Shown here piece by piece: positions 34,764-44,138 of a stretch of 64,000 nucleotides of DNA. The stretch comes from Streptomyces antimycoticus (GTDB lineage: Bacteria > Actinomycetota > Actinomycetes > Streptomycetales > Streptomycetaceae). Below the pieces are notes generated by a model. That model worked only from the letters and a program-made list of their open reading frames with translations, was not told the origin of the DNA and ran no database searches. Location: contig NZ_BJHV01000001.1 of NCBI RefSeq assembly GCF_005405925.1, positions 7,130,001 through 7,194,000 on the forward strand. Reading direction: 5' to 3'. A program made the translations under genes and the position numbers. Every line of letters starts with the position of its first letter. Positions within the stretch are counted from its first letter, which is position 1.

Positions 34764-37700
34764 CTAACGCTCCTGATCGTAGGTGCTGCCGGGGCCGAAG
34801 CCCTGTTGGTCATGCTGGTCACGCCCGGGGGTCCCGGATCCCGCGCTGCGCCCCCGCTGGACGCCGCGGCGCAGGTTGCTCAGCCTGCCGCGGATGTCCT
34901 CCGGGGCGCGGGAGACCTGGGGGCCGCCCTGTCCGGTCGGCTCCGCGGAGCCCTCGACCAGATTGGCCTTGGGCACCCGGCGGGGCAGGCCGGACGTTGT
35001 GACCCCACCGGCCTTCGGGTCGCGCAGCCGCTCGGCACGGTGCCAGCGCTGGTCGTTCTCCGACTGCCACGGGGCACTGTCCTCCTGCTGCTGGGGTGTC
35101 TGCCGGGGTCGCTCCGGCGCCCTGGGCGGCGCCGGGTCCCCGACCATCCCCTGCGTCCCTGTTTCCTCGGACGGCTGCCACTGCCTGTCACGACGCGGAA
35201 GCCCGGCGTCGGTCATCGAGTGGATTCCGCTCGGGGAAGGGCCCGGACGGTGGAACTCTACGCGGTCCCGGGAAACTTCGGGAGCGCTGGGTCCTGATTC
35301 CGCTTCGGCCCCGAACTGCGACGCGTAGGGCATCTCGAAAGATCCGGAATCGCCCCACTCTCCCTGCTGAGAGGGGGAGTTATAGCCGATGTACGGCTGC
35401 TGTTCGGGTTCCGTTTGAGTTGCGTAATCCGCTTCCGGTTGCGAATAGCCGGAATTCTGGTACGCCGACTGCCCCAGCGGATCGACCGGCGTCTGGCCGG
35501 GCCGGGGATCCCGCTCGGACCCGGTGGCCCCCATTCCGCTGTACTGGCCCTGAAACTGGTGATGTCCCTGGTCCCGGTCGTACGCGGAGTCGTCGAAACC
35601 CAGCTCCGCGGCGGTGCGCGAGGACAGCTCGCCGACGTCCTCGAAGGCCGGGGCGGGCCGCGGCTCGGGGACGATCCGGGAGACCGTGAAGTCGTCCTGG
35701 GGCAGCTCCTCGCCGCCACCGCCGTGGGTGATCGCCTCGGGCAGCATCACCAGCGATGTGGTGCCCGCCTGCTCCCCGGAGGGGCGCAGCTGGACCCGGA
35801 TGCTGTGCCGGTCGGCGAGGCGGCCGACCACGAACAGCCCCATGCGCTGGGAGACCGTGGCGTCCACCGTCGGCGGATTGGCCAGCTTGTGGTTGATGTC
35901 CGCGAAGTCCTCGGCGGTCAGGCCGATGCCCTTGTCGTGGATCTCCACCACCACCCGGCCGTCGGGCAGCCGGGTCGAGGTGACCCGCACCTTGGTGTGC
36001 GGGGAGGAGAAGGTGGTGGCGTTCTCCAGCAGCTCGGCCAGGAGGTGCACCAGGTCGGTCACCGCGGTGCCGTGGATCTCGCTCTCGGAGATACCGGCCA
36101 GCTCGATGCGCTCGTAGGACTCCACCTCCGAGGAGGCGGCGCGCAGCACATCGATCAGCGGCACCGGCTGGTTCCAGCGCCGGCCGGGCTCCTCGCCCGC
36201 GAGGATCAGGAGGTTCTCGCCGTTGCGCCGCATACGGGTGGCCAGGTGGTCCAGCCGGAAGAGGTGCTCCAGCTGGTCCGGATCGGCCTCCCGGCTCTCC
36301 AGTTCGGAGATCAGGGTCAGCTGCCGCTCGATCAGTCCCTGGTTGCGACTGGAAAGGTTGGTGAAGATCGCGTTGACGCCGCCGCGCAGCATCGCCTGCT
36401 CGGCCGCGAGCCGGATCGCCTCACGGTGCACCTGGTCGAAGGCGCGGGCCACCTCGCCGATCTCGTCCCTGGTGTTGATCGGTATCGAGCTGACCCGGGT
36501 GTCCACCCGTCCCGGGTCGGTGCGGGAGAGCTGGTCGACCACCGCGGGCAGCCGCTTCTCGGCGACGTCGAAGGCGGCGTTGCGCAGTTGCCGCATGGAA
36601 TGGCTCATCGAGCGGGCCATCCGGCCGGCCACGAAGAAGGCGGCGAGCAGTGCCAGCACCACGATCGCGCCGTTCACGATCGCATCGCGGCGGGCGTCCG
36701 AGGAGATCTGCGCCGCCTCGTCCACGGCTCTGTTCACCAGGGTCTGCTCGACGTCCCGGTAGGCGTTGAACTTGATCGTGGAGGCGCTGAACCAGGCGTC
36801 CGGGGTGACCCCCTGGGCGGCCAGCGCGGTGGGCGAGGCGCCGCTGCCGATGGCCTTGAGCATCCGGTCCATACCGGGCGGCGCAACGAACTTCTTGCCG
36901 TCCGCCTCGGCCTTCCGCTTCGCCTCGGCGATTTGCTCCTGCGCACGCTTCTCGGCCGCGGTGAGGGTGTCCTCGAGCCGGGTCACGTCCTGCGGTGTGC
37001 CGGCCGCCTCGAACTCCCCGAGCGCGATGCCCTCGAGATAGACGTACGAGGTGAAGGAGGTGAGCTGGGTCTTGCGGTCGGTCGCGGACGGGCCGGGCTT
37101 GACCAGCAGATGGGTGCCGATGGAGCGCTGCAGCGACTCCGCGCCCTTGGCCAGGGATACCGCGTAGACGGTACGGCCGTACGACGTGATATTGCCGGTG
37201 CCCAGGCCCAGTTCATTGGCGAACTCGATCAGCCCGTGCTCGACGGCGACATAGCCCTCTTCGGTCTTCACACCGTTCAGGCGGTCGGTGTAGGCGTTGC
37301 GGCGCAGGGAGGCCAGCTGCGGTTCGGCGGCTCTGAAGGCTTTGAGGCGGCGCTTCATGGTCGGCGTCTGCGGCATATCGGCGACGGCCTTGTCGAAGTC
37401 CTTCTTCGCCGCGTCGCTGGTGGCCCGCGCCTTGGTGACCGTGGCCTCGTTGGTGCCGCTGAGCAGCGGGCCCGCGCTCAGGTCGCGCTCGTTGACCAGG
37501 GCGTGGGCGTAGGTGGTGGCGGCCCGGACGACCTGGGCGGTGCGCTCGGCGTCCCGCGCCTCGTTCCAGGTGGAGACCGAGGAGGCGACCTGGAAACCAC
37601 CGAAGACCAGGGCGACGAGCACGGGGATGAGCAGGATCGCGTACAGCCGGCCGCGCACCCGCCAGTTCCGAGGGGAGATCCGACCACCACTGGGTGGATC

Positions 37701-37796
37701 GGGTGCCTCGGCGGGCGACGCCGCTGTGCCTGAACGCGGCGGCGGGGTGAAGTTCCCTCGCGCGTCTTGCGCGGGGTCCGGCTTGCTTCGCCTCAC
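34764..37796 (-). CDS. cvnA2: conservon sensor histidine kinase-like protein CvnA (cvn2)
   Basis: The 1010-aa membrane sensor begins with a basic Pro-rich segment, then TM1 LYAILLIPVLVALVFGGFQV (about 51-71), an extracellular nitrate/nitrite-sensor-like helical domain (about 75-370), TM2 AIVNGAIVVLALLAAFFVAG (about 372-392) and HAMP. The kinase-like core has LFRLDHLATRMRRNGENLLIL, N-box HLLAELLENATTFSSPHTKV, EIHDKGIGLTAEDF and GLFVVGRLADRH. About 300 C-terminal residues are Gln/Pro/Gly/Ser-rich and probably disordered. It heads the cvnA-B-C-D operon. Ligand and kinase activity are unknown. Confidence 0.9.
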   Translation of the reverse strand: MRRSKPDPAQDARGNFTPPPRSGTAASPAEAPDPPSGGRISPRNWRVRGRLYAILLIPVLVALVFGGFQVASSVSTWNEARDAERTAQVVRAATTYAHALVNERDLSAGPLLSGTNEATVTKARATSDAAKKDFDKAVADMPQTPTMKRRLKAFRAAEPQLASLRRNAYTDRLNGVKTEEGYVAVEHGLIEFANELGLGTGNITSYGRTVYAVSLAKGAESLQRSIGTHLLVKPGPSATDRKTQLTSFTSYVYLEGIALGEFEAAGTPQDVTRLEDTLTAAEKRAQEQIAEAKRKAEADGKKFVAPPGMDRMLKAIGSGASPTALAAQGVTPDAWFSASTIKFNAYRDVEQTLVNRAVDEAAQISSDARRDAIVNGAIVVLALLAAFFVAGRMARSMSHSMRQLRNAAFDVAEKRLPAVVDQLSRTDPGRVDTRVSSIPINTRDEIGEVARAFDQVHREAIRLAAEQAMLRGGVNAIFTNLSSRNQGLIERQLTLISELESREADPDQLEHLFRLDHLATRMRRNGENLLILAGEEPGRRWNQPVPLIDVLRAASSEVESYERIELAGISESEIHGTAVTDLVHLLAELLENATTFSSPHTKVRVTSTRLPDGRVVVEIHDKGIGLTAEDFADINHKLANPPTVDATVSQRMGLFVVGRLADRHSIRVQLRPSGEQAGTTSLVMLPEAITHGGGGEELPQDDFTVSRIVPEPRPAPAFEDVGELSSRTAAELGFDDSAYDRDQGHHQFQGQYSGMGATGSERDPRPGQTPVDPLGQSAYQNSGYSQPEADYATQTEPEQQPYIGYNSPSQQGEWGDSGSFEMPYASQFGAEAESGPSAPEVSRDRVEFHRPGPSPSGIHSMTDAGLPRRDRQWQPSEETGTQGMVGDPAPPRAPERPRQTPQQQEDSAPWQSENDQRWHRAERLRDPKAGGVTTSGLPRRVPKANLVEGSAEPTGQGGPQVSRAPEDIRGRLSNLRRGVQRGRSAGSGTPGRDQHDQQGFGPGSTYDQER

Positions 37797-38129
37797 TCGA
37801 CCAACAACCTCTCGGCATCGGCAGCATTTGTGCCGTTCCCAGCTGAGCCCTGACTGCCCAGTTCAGCGAATTCCAGCACGCCCCGCAGGTGCTTTCCAAA
37901 CAGTGCGCAAAGCGCTCAGTACGTTGTCTGGACCAGAGAAAAAAGGGGCGTTATGGCTGAGATATGTCGAATACCGAACTATTTGAGTGCGCAACGGAGC
38001 GACACGACTGCGCTCCGTATCGGGAGCCGGGTCATATCTCTGTCGAAACGTTATGAACGGCGAGCGGGCCGCGTCGTTCGACACGGCCCGTCCTCCGTCC
38101 GATATCCGAGAACTTCCGGACGGCGTTCC
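37797..38129. promoter_or_regulatory. interval between the two conservons
   Basis: These 333 bp carry the cvn2 promoter (leftward) and the end of cvn1. A hairpin ACGGAGCG (37994-38001)/CGCTCCGT (38011-38018) is a candidate terminator for cvn1. An AT-richer patch around 37930-37985 is the likely promoter area, but no convincing -35/-10 pair was fixed. Confidence 0.4.
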
Positions 38130-38714
38130 CTACTTGAGACGGGCCATCAGCGCATGCTCGACCAGGGTGATGAGAGCGCTCTTGGCCTCGGTGCGGTGGC
38201 GCGCGTCCGTGGTGATGATGGGGGTGTCCGGGCCGATCTGCAGGGCCTCGCGGACCTCTTCGGGGTTGTAGGGCTGCTGGCCCTCGAAGCCGTTGAGGGC
38301 GATGACGAAGGGCAGCCCGGAGTTCTCGAAGTAGTCGACCGCGGGGAAGCAGTCGGCGAGCCGGCGGGTGTCGACCAGCACCACGGCACCGATCGCGCCG
38401 CGCACCAGGTCGTCCCACATGAACCAGAAGCGGTCCTGGCCCGGCGTGCCGAACAGGTACAGGATGAGATCGTCGTCGAGCGTGATGCGGCCGAAGTCCA
38501 TCGCCACGGTCGTCGTGGTCTTGTCCTGGACATGGCTCAGATCGTCGATCCCCGCCGAGGCGGAGGTCATCACGGCTTCGGTGCGCAGCGGGTTGATCTC
38601 CGAGACCGCGCCGACGAACGTGGTCTTGCCCACGCCGAAGCCGCCCGCCACCACGATCTTCGCCGAGGTGGTCGCGCGGGCGGGGGGAGCGCCGCTAGAG
38701 CTTGCGAAGTCCAC
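38130..38714 (-). CDS. cvnD1: conservon GTP-binding protein CvnD (cvn1)
   Basis: The 194-aa paralogue of the protein at 33036 has the same P-loop (GGFGVGKTTFVGAV), DFGRITLDDDLILYLFGTPGQDRF, DTRRLADCFPAVDYFE and ALNGFEGQQPYNPEEV. Differences are concentrated in the N-terminal ten residues, around DDLSHVQDKTTT and near GFEGQQPY. It overlaps CvnC by 20 bases exactly as in the other copy, so the overlap predates or was homogenised after duplication. The canonical NKxD guanine-specificity motif is again NGFE, so the base specificity of this clade deserves caution. Confidence 0.9.
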   Translation of the reverse strand: MDFASSSGAPPARATTSAKIVVAGGFGVGKTTFVGAVSEINPLRTEAVMTSASAGIDDLSHVQDKTTTTVAMDFGRITLDDDLILYLFGTPGQDRFWFMWDDLVRGAIGAVVLVDTRRLADCFPAVDYFENSGLPFVIALNGFEGQQPYNPEEVREALQIGPDTPIITTDARHRTEAKSALITLVEHALMARLK

Positions 38715-39105
38715 TGAGCACCCTTTCGAGCAGTGTCACATCCGGGGTACCGCCCGCTTCCGAACCGCCCCCGGGCTGGTGGATCGCCACCATGCCGGCC
38801 TCTGCCAGGTCCGCCACCAGGATCCGTGCCACACCCAGGGGTATGTTCAGCAGCGCCGAGACCTCGGCGACCGACTTGACCTCCTGGCACAGATGGCAGA
38901 TCCGCTGGTGCTCGGGGAGCAGCCCCTGCAGATGCACGGGGTCGGCCGTGGTGCTGACCAGCGCCTCGATGGCGAGCTGGTAGCGCGGCCGGGTCCGGCC
39001 ACCGGTCATGGCATACGGGCGCACCAATGGCTGGTCGCCTTCACCCCCGTACGGCGATTGGTGATGGCCGCCGTACGGGCCGGGCGAGGCGGGGGGCGGG
39101 GTCAT
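38695..39105 (-). CDS. cvnC1: conservon DUF742 protein CvnC (cvn1)
   Basis: The 136-aa short version of the DUF742 protein has a Pro/Gly N-terminus of about 25 residues and then QPLVRPYAMTGGRTRPRYQLAIEALVST, HQRICHLCQEVKSVAEVSALLNIPLGVARILVADLAEAGMV, and VTLLERVLSGLRKL. The domain is nearly identical to CvnC2, but the long Gln/Pro extension is absent. ATG 39105 is the natural start. It lies 106 bp after CvnB1. Confidence 0.88.
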   Translation of the reverse strand: MTPPPASPGPYGGHHQSPYGGEGDQPLVRPYAMTGGRTRPRYQLAIEALVSTTADPVHLQGLLPEHQRICHLCQEVKSVAEVSALLNIPLGVARILVADLAEAGMVAIHQPGGGSEAGGTPDVTLLERVLSGLRKL

Positions 39106-39211
39106 GGATCCTCCGGTCGGACAACAAGGTGACGGACGTGCCGTCGGTCGGTGCCGGTGGGGGCCCGCCCGGCCGTGGGGCCGGGGGGACAGGCGTCGGA
39201 TGGTCGATGGA

Positions 39212-39634
39212 TCAGTTCAACAGGCTGCCCTGCAGCTCGGCACGCAGGTCGGGGGTGAGCACGCTGCCCGCGCGGTCGACCAGCAGGGCCATCTCGTAGC
39301 CGACGAGGCCGATGTCGCACTCAGGGTGGGCGAGCACGGCGAGGGAGGAGCCGTCGGAGATGGACATGATGAAGAGAAAGCCTCGTTCCATTTCGACGAC
39401 GGTCTGGTTGACCATGCCGCCTTCGAAGATGCGGGAGGCTCCGGCGGTGAGCGAGGTCAGGCCGGAAGCCACCGCCGCCAATTGATCGGCCCGGTCACGG
39501 GGGAAGCCTTCGGACATCGCCAGAAGGAGTCCGTCGGCGGAGACCACGACCGTGTGGGACACCCCGGGGGTGTTGTCCACGAAGTTCGTGATCAACCAGT
39601 TCAGATTCTGCGCCGCCTGGCTCATCGGGCTCAA
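39212..39634 (-). CDS. cvnB1: conservon roadblock/LC7 protein CvnB (cvn1)
   Basis: The 140-aa roadblock/LC7 protein is almost identical to CvnB2, with changes at TAGAS versus TSGAS, GGMVNQ versus GGVVNQ and RAGSV versus RAGNV. The start is TTG 39634, directly abutting the CvnA1 stop codon (TAG TTG) with AGGAGCG just upstream; ATG 39625 is the alternative. Translational coupling to CvnA1 is likely. By family it is a regulator of the CvnD nucleotide switch. Confidence 0.9.
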   Translation of the reverse strand: MSPMSQAAQNLNWLITNFVDNTPGVSHTVVVSADGLLLAMSEGFPRDRADQLAAVASGLTSLTAGASRIFEGGMVNQTVVEMERGFLFIMSISDGSSLAVLAHPECDIGLVGYEMALLVDRAGSVLTPDLRAELQGSLLN

Positions 39635-42600
39635 CTAACGCTCCTGCTGGTAAGTCGGGCCAATGCCGCGATCATGGTTGTCGCCGAATCCGGTACCGGC
39701 CCGGCGACCCTGCTGAATTCCACGGCGGAGGTTGGTCAGCCTGCCGCGTACATCATCGGGCGCGCGGGACACCTGCGGCCCAGCCACGTCGGGCTGCTGC
39801 GGCTGGTGTGCGGCACCCTCCACGAGGTTTGCGCGCGGCACCCGCCGTGGCAACCCGGACGACGTGATACCGCCGGCCGCGGGTTCGCGGACCTGCTCGG
39901 CGCGGCGCCAGCGCTCGTCGTTATGGGGCGACGTACGCCAGTGGGAACCCGCGCTCCGGCCGCCCAGTCCGGCCCCGTTGGTGCCGGGGCCCGCCGCGGG
40001 ACCCGACCCGGCGAAGTCGCCCATGCCCTGGGCCGCCGGCAGCGGCTCGTGGGCCGAGGGCGGCGGTACGGCGGAGGCGGGCCGACCGGGGGTGGGCTCG
40101 GGGGCCGATGGCGCGGACGGGAACGACCGGCCACCGCCCTGGGAGCCCGATATGCCCGGGTCCTCGGCCTGGTTGAGATGCCAGGACGACTCGATGGTGT
40201 CGAAGATCGGGGTACGGCCGTCGCCGGGACCGGCGGGCGGCAGCGGATCGTTCGGGCGCCCACCGGGCTGGCCCTGGGGACCCTGGGGCAGCGGGTACTC
40301 ACCGGTGCCGCCCATGTCGGGGCGGGGGTACTCGCCGGTGTCGCCCATGTTCGGGCGCGGGAATTCGCCGGTGTCGCCGGGGCCGCCCATGGTCGGACGC
40401 GGGTACTCACCGGTGTCGCCGGGGCCGCCCATGGTCGGACGCGGGAACTCGCCCGTGTCCCCGGGGCCCCGTCCGCCGCGCGGGGCGGCGTCCTCGAACC
40501 GGGGCTGGGCGTACTCACCGGTGTCACCCGGACCCTGGCCGAGCTCCGGACGGGCGAACTCGCCGGTGTCGCCGGGGCCGCGGCCGTAGTCGGGCCGGTT
40601 GAACTGGCCGGTGTCGGCCGGTCCCTGGCCGCCCTGCGGTCCAGCGGCCCCGCGGCGCGGCTCGAACAGGTTGGGGCTGTCGCTCAGCTGCGGCAGCTCG
40701 CCGGTGTCGCCGGGGCCGCGGTTGCCGAACGGGTCGCGCCGGTTCCCGGAGCCGCCGAGGTCCGGACGGGCGAACTGGCCCGTGGAGTCGTACTCCTCAT
40801 GCCCGCGCGGGGTGTCGATCGCGTCGCGCGGCGTGCCCGGCCAGTCGTCCTCGCCGGCCGCGGCGCGCGCGCCCCAGCTGGTGCCGGGCTGGGACGGGGC
40901 CGGAAGCTCGGGCGCGGGGCCGCGGGTGGGGAGCTGCGGACGGCCGCCCTGGTCGCCCCCGTCGGCACGGGCCGGGGCGCCGGTCGGCGGAGCGACGGTC
41001 GGACCCTCGCTGCGCTGCGGAAGCGGGGGACGTCCGGAGGGGGCGCCGGGACCGCCCTGACCGCCGGGGCCGCTCTGACCGCCGGGGCCGCCCTGACCAC
41101 CGGGAGCGCCGGGGCCCGTGGGGGCGTTGCTCCGGGGGCCCGGAGCCCGTCCGCCCTCGAAGAAGTTGGTGCTGCTGCCCGGGGCGCCGCCCGCGGGGCC
41201 CGCACCTGCGCCGACCGGCCGGGTCGGCAGTCCGCTGCCGCCGTTGCCCGGCAGCGCGGCGCGCGAACCCGAGCCCGGGACCTGGCGCCGCGAGGGCGCC
41301 GAGCCGAGCAGCCCCGCCGAGCCGTTGCCCTGGCCGCCACCGGCGGCCGGTGCACCCTGGCCCGACTTCCCGCCGGCGGCCTGCGGCGCCGGCTTCCGGC
41401 CGCCCTGGGCGACATCGACCGGCAGCATGACCAGCGCCGTCGTACCGCCCGAGTCGGACGGCCGGAGCTGGATGCGGATGCCGTGGCGCAGCGACAGCCG
41501 GCCGACCACGAACAGGCCCATGCGCCGGGACACCGAGACATCGACCGTGGGCGGGGAGGCAAGCCGCTCGTTGATCGCCGCCAGGTCCTCGGGCGAGAGC
41601 CCGATACCGGTGTCGTGGATCTCGACCAGCACCCGCCCGTCGGGCAGGGCATGACCGGTGACCTTGACCTTGGTCTGCGGCGAGGAGAAGGACGTGGCGT
41701 TCTCCAGCAGCTCGGCGAGCAGGTGGACGAGGTCGTTGACGACCCGGCCGGCGACCTCGGTCGCCGGGACCGAGCTGAGCTCGATGCGCTCGTACTGCTC
41801 CACCTCGGAGGCGGCCGCGCGGAGCACGTCCACCAGCGGCACCGGCCGGGTCCACCGGCGGCCGGGCTCCTCGCCCGCGAGGACCAGGAGGTTCTCGCCG
41901 TTACGGCGCATACGGGTGGCGAGGTGGTCCAGCTTGAAGAGCGAGGAGAGCTGGTCCGGGTCGGCCTCGCGGCTCTCCAGCTCGGAGATGAGCGAGAGCT
42001 GGCGCTGGATGAGGCCCTGGCTGCGGCGCGAGAGGTTGGTGAACATCGCGTTGACGTTGCCCCGCAGCAGCGCCTGCTCGGCGGCGAGCCGGACCGCCTC
42101 GCGGTGCACGTCGTCGAAGGCCGCGGCCACCTTTCCGATCTCGTCCCGGCTGTGCACACCGACGGACTCGACGGAGGTGTCCACGTCCTGGGGGTCGGAC
42201 TCGGAGAGCTGCTTGACCAGTTCGGGCAGCCGCTTCTGGGAGACCTCCTGCGCGGTGTCCTGGAGGCGGCGCAGCGACCGGACCATGGAGCGGGCCACGA
42301 CGAAGGCGCCGACCAGGGAGACGCCGAGGACCAGCAGGATCAGCGCACCGTTGAGGATCGCGTCCTGCTGGGCGGAGTTGCGGAGCTCACGAGCCTTCTG
42401 CTGCATCTCGCTGAGCAGCGTCTCCTCGATCTTGCCCATCTCTTCGATCTTGATACTGTCCTGGTCGTACCAGTCCAGATCGGTGCGCTTCTCGGCCTTC
42501 AGCCCCTCGGGGTCGCGCACCGCGCGGTCGGCGTACATGGTCGCCGCCTTGATGTCCGGGCGGCTGTCCAGCGGTTCGAGCAGATCCTCGGAGTTGCCCT

Positions 42601-43546
42601 GGCGGATCTGCTTGAAGCGGCCGAGCGCCTCGTTCTCCTTGTCCACCGCGGTCCTGGCGAAGCGGCGGTCGTTGGCGGAGAAGTCGGCGCCCTTGGGGTC
42701 GGCGAGGGCGGCGCTGATGAGCGCGCGCTGGATGGAGGCGTACTCCTTGGCGGAGGAGAAGGTGGCGAGCGCGCGGGTGTTGTTGATCATCGCGCGGTTG
42801 CTGGTCGCCTGCGCCATGTCCTGGGAGAGCAGCAGCAGCGAGTTGATCAGCTCGTTGTAGTTCTGGACCGTCAGCGAGTAGTACTGGCTGTTGTCGTAGG
42901 CCGTGTCGCGGACCTCGTTGATCTTGCCGAGCTGACGGTCGATGTTGACGAGCGTGGACTGCACACCGGCCAGCGACTGGTCGCCGGGGTCGATCTGGTG
43001 GGTGGCCTCGCGGAAGGCCGTGATGGCGCGGTTGGTGTCCTCACGCGTGGAGACGACCCGGTCGTCCTTGTCGTTGCCCTTGCCCGCCAGCGGGCCGGCC
43101 GACTTGTCGCGCTCCTCCTGGAGCGCGCTGGCCAGCTGGGTGGCCTGCTGCGTCATTTTGGTGAGCAGCTTCATCTGGTCGAGCTGCTGGATGTTGTCCA
43201 GCGAGCCCTCGATGCGCAACGCCCCCAGGGTGGTCGCCGCGACCACCGGGAGCGTGAGCAGGGAGACCAGTCGGGTGCTGATGCGCCAGTTGCGCAGGGC
43301 CATGCGATTGCCGGGCCCGCTGGGGCCGGAGCTCTTCGGCTTGGCCGGCTGCTCCGCGTCTTTGCCGCCACTGGGCGCACTGATCCGGGTAGCGCTCTGC
43401 GTACCGGCCTCGGGGCCTTGATCACCCAGAGTCCTGCCGCTGCTCCCCTGGGCGCGCTGGGGCGAGGAGCCGCGGTCGGTCCCGCCACGCGGCTCCGGGT
43501 CTGCCGAAGCATCCCCTCGGCCCTGGCGGGCCTGGGGAGCCCCCAT
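39635..43546 (-). CDS. cvnA1: conservon sensor histidine kinase-like protein CvnA (cvn1), repeat-rich tail
   Basis: From ATG 43546 (AGAGGG five to six bases upstream) the product is 1303 aa. TM1 is LVSLLTLPVVAATTLGALRI (about residue 92), followed by a nitrate-sensor-like extracellular helical domain, TM2 AILNGALILLVLGVSLVGAF (about 394), HAMP, and a kinase-like core: LFKLDHLATRMRRNGENLLVL, HLLAELLENATSFSSPQTKV, EIHDTGIGLSPEDL and GLFVVGRLSLRHG (about 520-715). About 590 residues of Gly/Pro/Gln-rich sequence follow, including collagen-like GGPGGQ runs and ten DTGE[FY]xRP-type repeats. An in-frame GTG at 43573 and a codon at 43783 are less supported. It is the sensor of the cvn1 complex; the signal is unknown. 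Confidence 0.89.
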   Translation of the reverse strand: MGAPQARQGRGDASADPEPRGGTDRGSSPQRAQGSSGRTLGDQGPEAGTQSATRISAPSGGKDAEQPAKPKSSGPSGPGNRMALRNWRISTRLVSLLTLPVVAATTLGALRIEGSLDNIQQLDQMKLLTKMTQQATQLASALQEERDKSAGPLAGKGNDKDDRVVSTREDTNRAITAFREATHQIDPGDQSLAGVQSTLVNIDRQLGKINEVRDTAYDNSQYYSLTVQNYNELINSLLLLSQDMAQATSNRAMINNTRALATFSSAKEYASIQRALISAALADPKGADFSANDRRFARTAVDKENEALGRFKQIRQGNSEDLLEPLDSRPDIKAATMYADRAVRDPEGLKAEKRTDLDWYDQDSIKIEEMGKIEETLLSEMQQKARELRNSAQQDAILNGALILLVLGVSLVGAFVVARSMVRSLRRLQDTAQEVSQKRLPELVKQLSESDPQDVDTSVESVGVHSRDEIGKVAAAFDDVHREAVRLAAEQALLRGNVNAMFTNLSRRSQGLIQRQLSLISELESREADPDQLSSLFKLDHLATRMRRNGENLLVLAGEEPGRRWTRPVPLVDVLRAAASEVEQYERIELSSVPATEVAGRVVNDLVHLLAELLENATSFSSPQTKVKVTGHALPDGRVLVEIHDTGIGLSPEDLAAINERLASPPTVDVSVSRRMGLFVVGRLSLRHGIRIQLRPSDSGGTTALVMLPVDVAQGGRKPAPQAAGGKSGQGAPAAGGGQGNGSAGLLGSAPSRRQVPGSGSRAALPGNGGSGLPTRPVGAGAGPAGGAPGSSTNFFEGGRAPGPRSNAPTGPGAPGGQGGPGGQSGPGGQGGPGAPSGRPPLPQRSEGPTVAPPTGAPARADGGDQGGRPQLPTRGPAPELPAPSQPGTSWGARAAAGEDDWPGTPRDAIDTPRGHEEYDSTGQFARPDLGGSGNRRDPFGNRGPGDTGELPQLSDSPNLFEPRRGAAGPQGGQGPADTGQFNRPDYGRGPGDTGEFARPELGQGPGDTGEYAQPRFEDAAPRGGRGPGDTGEFPRPTMGGPGDTGEYPRPTMGGPGDTGEFPRPNMGDTGEYPRPDMGGTGEYPLPQGPQGQPGGRPNDPLPPAGPGDGRTPIFDTIESSWHLNQAEDPGISGSQGGGRSFPSAPSAPEPTPGRPASAVPPPSAHEPLPAAQGMGDFAGSGPAAGPGTNGAGLGGRSAGSHWRTSPHNDERWRRAEQVREPAAGGITSSGLPRRVPRANLVEGAAHQPQQPDVAGPQVSRAPDDVRGRLTNLRRGIQQGRRAGTGFGDNHDRGIGPTYQQER
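40285..40790 (-). repeat. ten-unit DTGE[FY]xRP protein repeat in CvnA1
   Basis: In the cvnA1 frame the tail contains STGQFARPD, DTGELPQL, DTGQFNRPD, DTGEFARPE, DTGEYAQPR, DTGEFPRPT, DTGEYPRPT, DTGEFPRPN, DTGEYPRPD and GTGEYPLP, with GPG linkers of variable length. The four central units are nearly identical and regularly spaced (about 14-16 residues), which suggests recent expansion by slippage or unequal crossover. Confidence 0.85.
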
Positions 43547-44138
43547 ACCATCCCTCTTGATACGTCCCTGCACTAGCGTCGCAACCTCTGGACCAGGCGC
43601 TCCTCCGGAGGACCGGCGGAGCGGTGTCGAGTCGTGGGGGACCGCGATCCCCCCTGTCGGTCGTGAGTGACCGGCGCGCTTCCTTTCATGTCGACAAGAG
43701 GAGCCCCCGCCGCTCGGCGCCTCTGTCGCTGCGCCCCCGTGCGCGCCGGCTGATTCCCGCGGCGGTCCCGGGAATTCCAGCACAGTGCCGGATGCTGCAA
43801 CAAGGGCAATGGATAAGGCTGTGATCCGTGTGACGCTCAGTGCGGACTTTATTACGGGACGTAGAAAGTCATGTCGGCGATAACGGACTTTCGTGTACGA
43901 ACCGAAGGTCGCAATCGAGTGTCCGGCTAGCGATGATCAAGAGCGGAACGTTGGGTTCAGGTAGGCGATGTCCGTTTAGGGCGATTGCGTAACTGTCTCC
44001 TATGCGGCTTTTGCCTGATCGTTCGTGAGCAATATCACATGCTGGCGGTGACTTTTCCTGCGAATCGATGGGCAAGGCCGCCTCTAGCCTGACGCTTTAC
44101 ACAGCCGGTACGGACGACAAGAACGAGGCGTACACCAC
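43547..44138. promoter_or_regulatory. 592-bp divergent interval between cvnA1 and the small orphan gene
   Basis: The left part is the cvn1 upstream region, where no promoter pair could be fixed. The stretch 43830-44080 is noticeably richer in A/T than the genes around it. TAGCCT near 44094 with a -35-like TTTCCT upstream may drive the gene at 44139. No open frame with a ribosome site was found. Confidence 0.4.

Noticed and set aside
35415..37733. A 772-codon plus-strand open frame over cvnA2.
   Set aside because: Antisense shadow of cvnA2; composition and lack of motifs argue against a gene.
40285..40790. Regularly spaced repeats that could suggest a CRISPR array.
   Set aside because: Unit lengths vary, the spacers are also repetitive and all encode an in-frame DTGE motif of CvnA1. 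No cas genes are present.
39104..43576. A 1490-codon open frame on the plus strand across cvnA1.
   Set aside because: It is antisense to a gene with clear kinase-like motifs, has low-complexity GV/GA/RR composition and no ribosome site. It is a by-product of extreme third-position GC.
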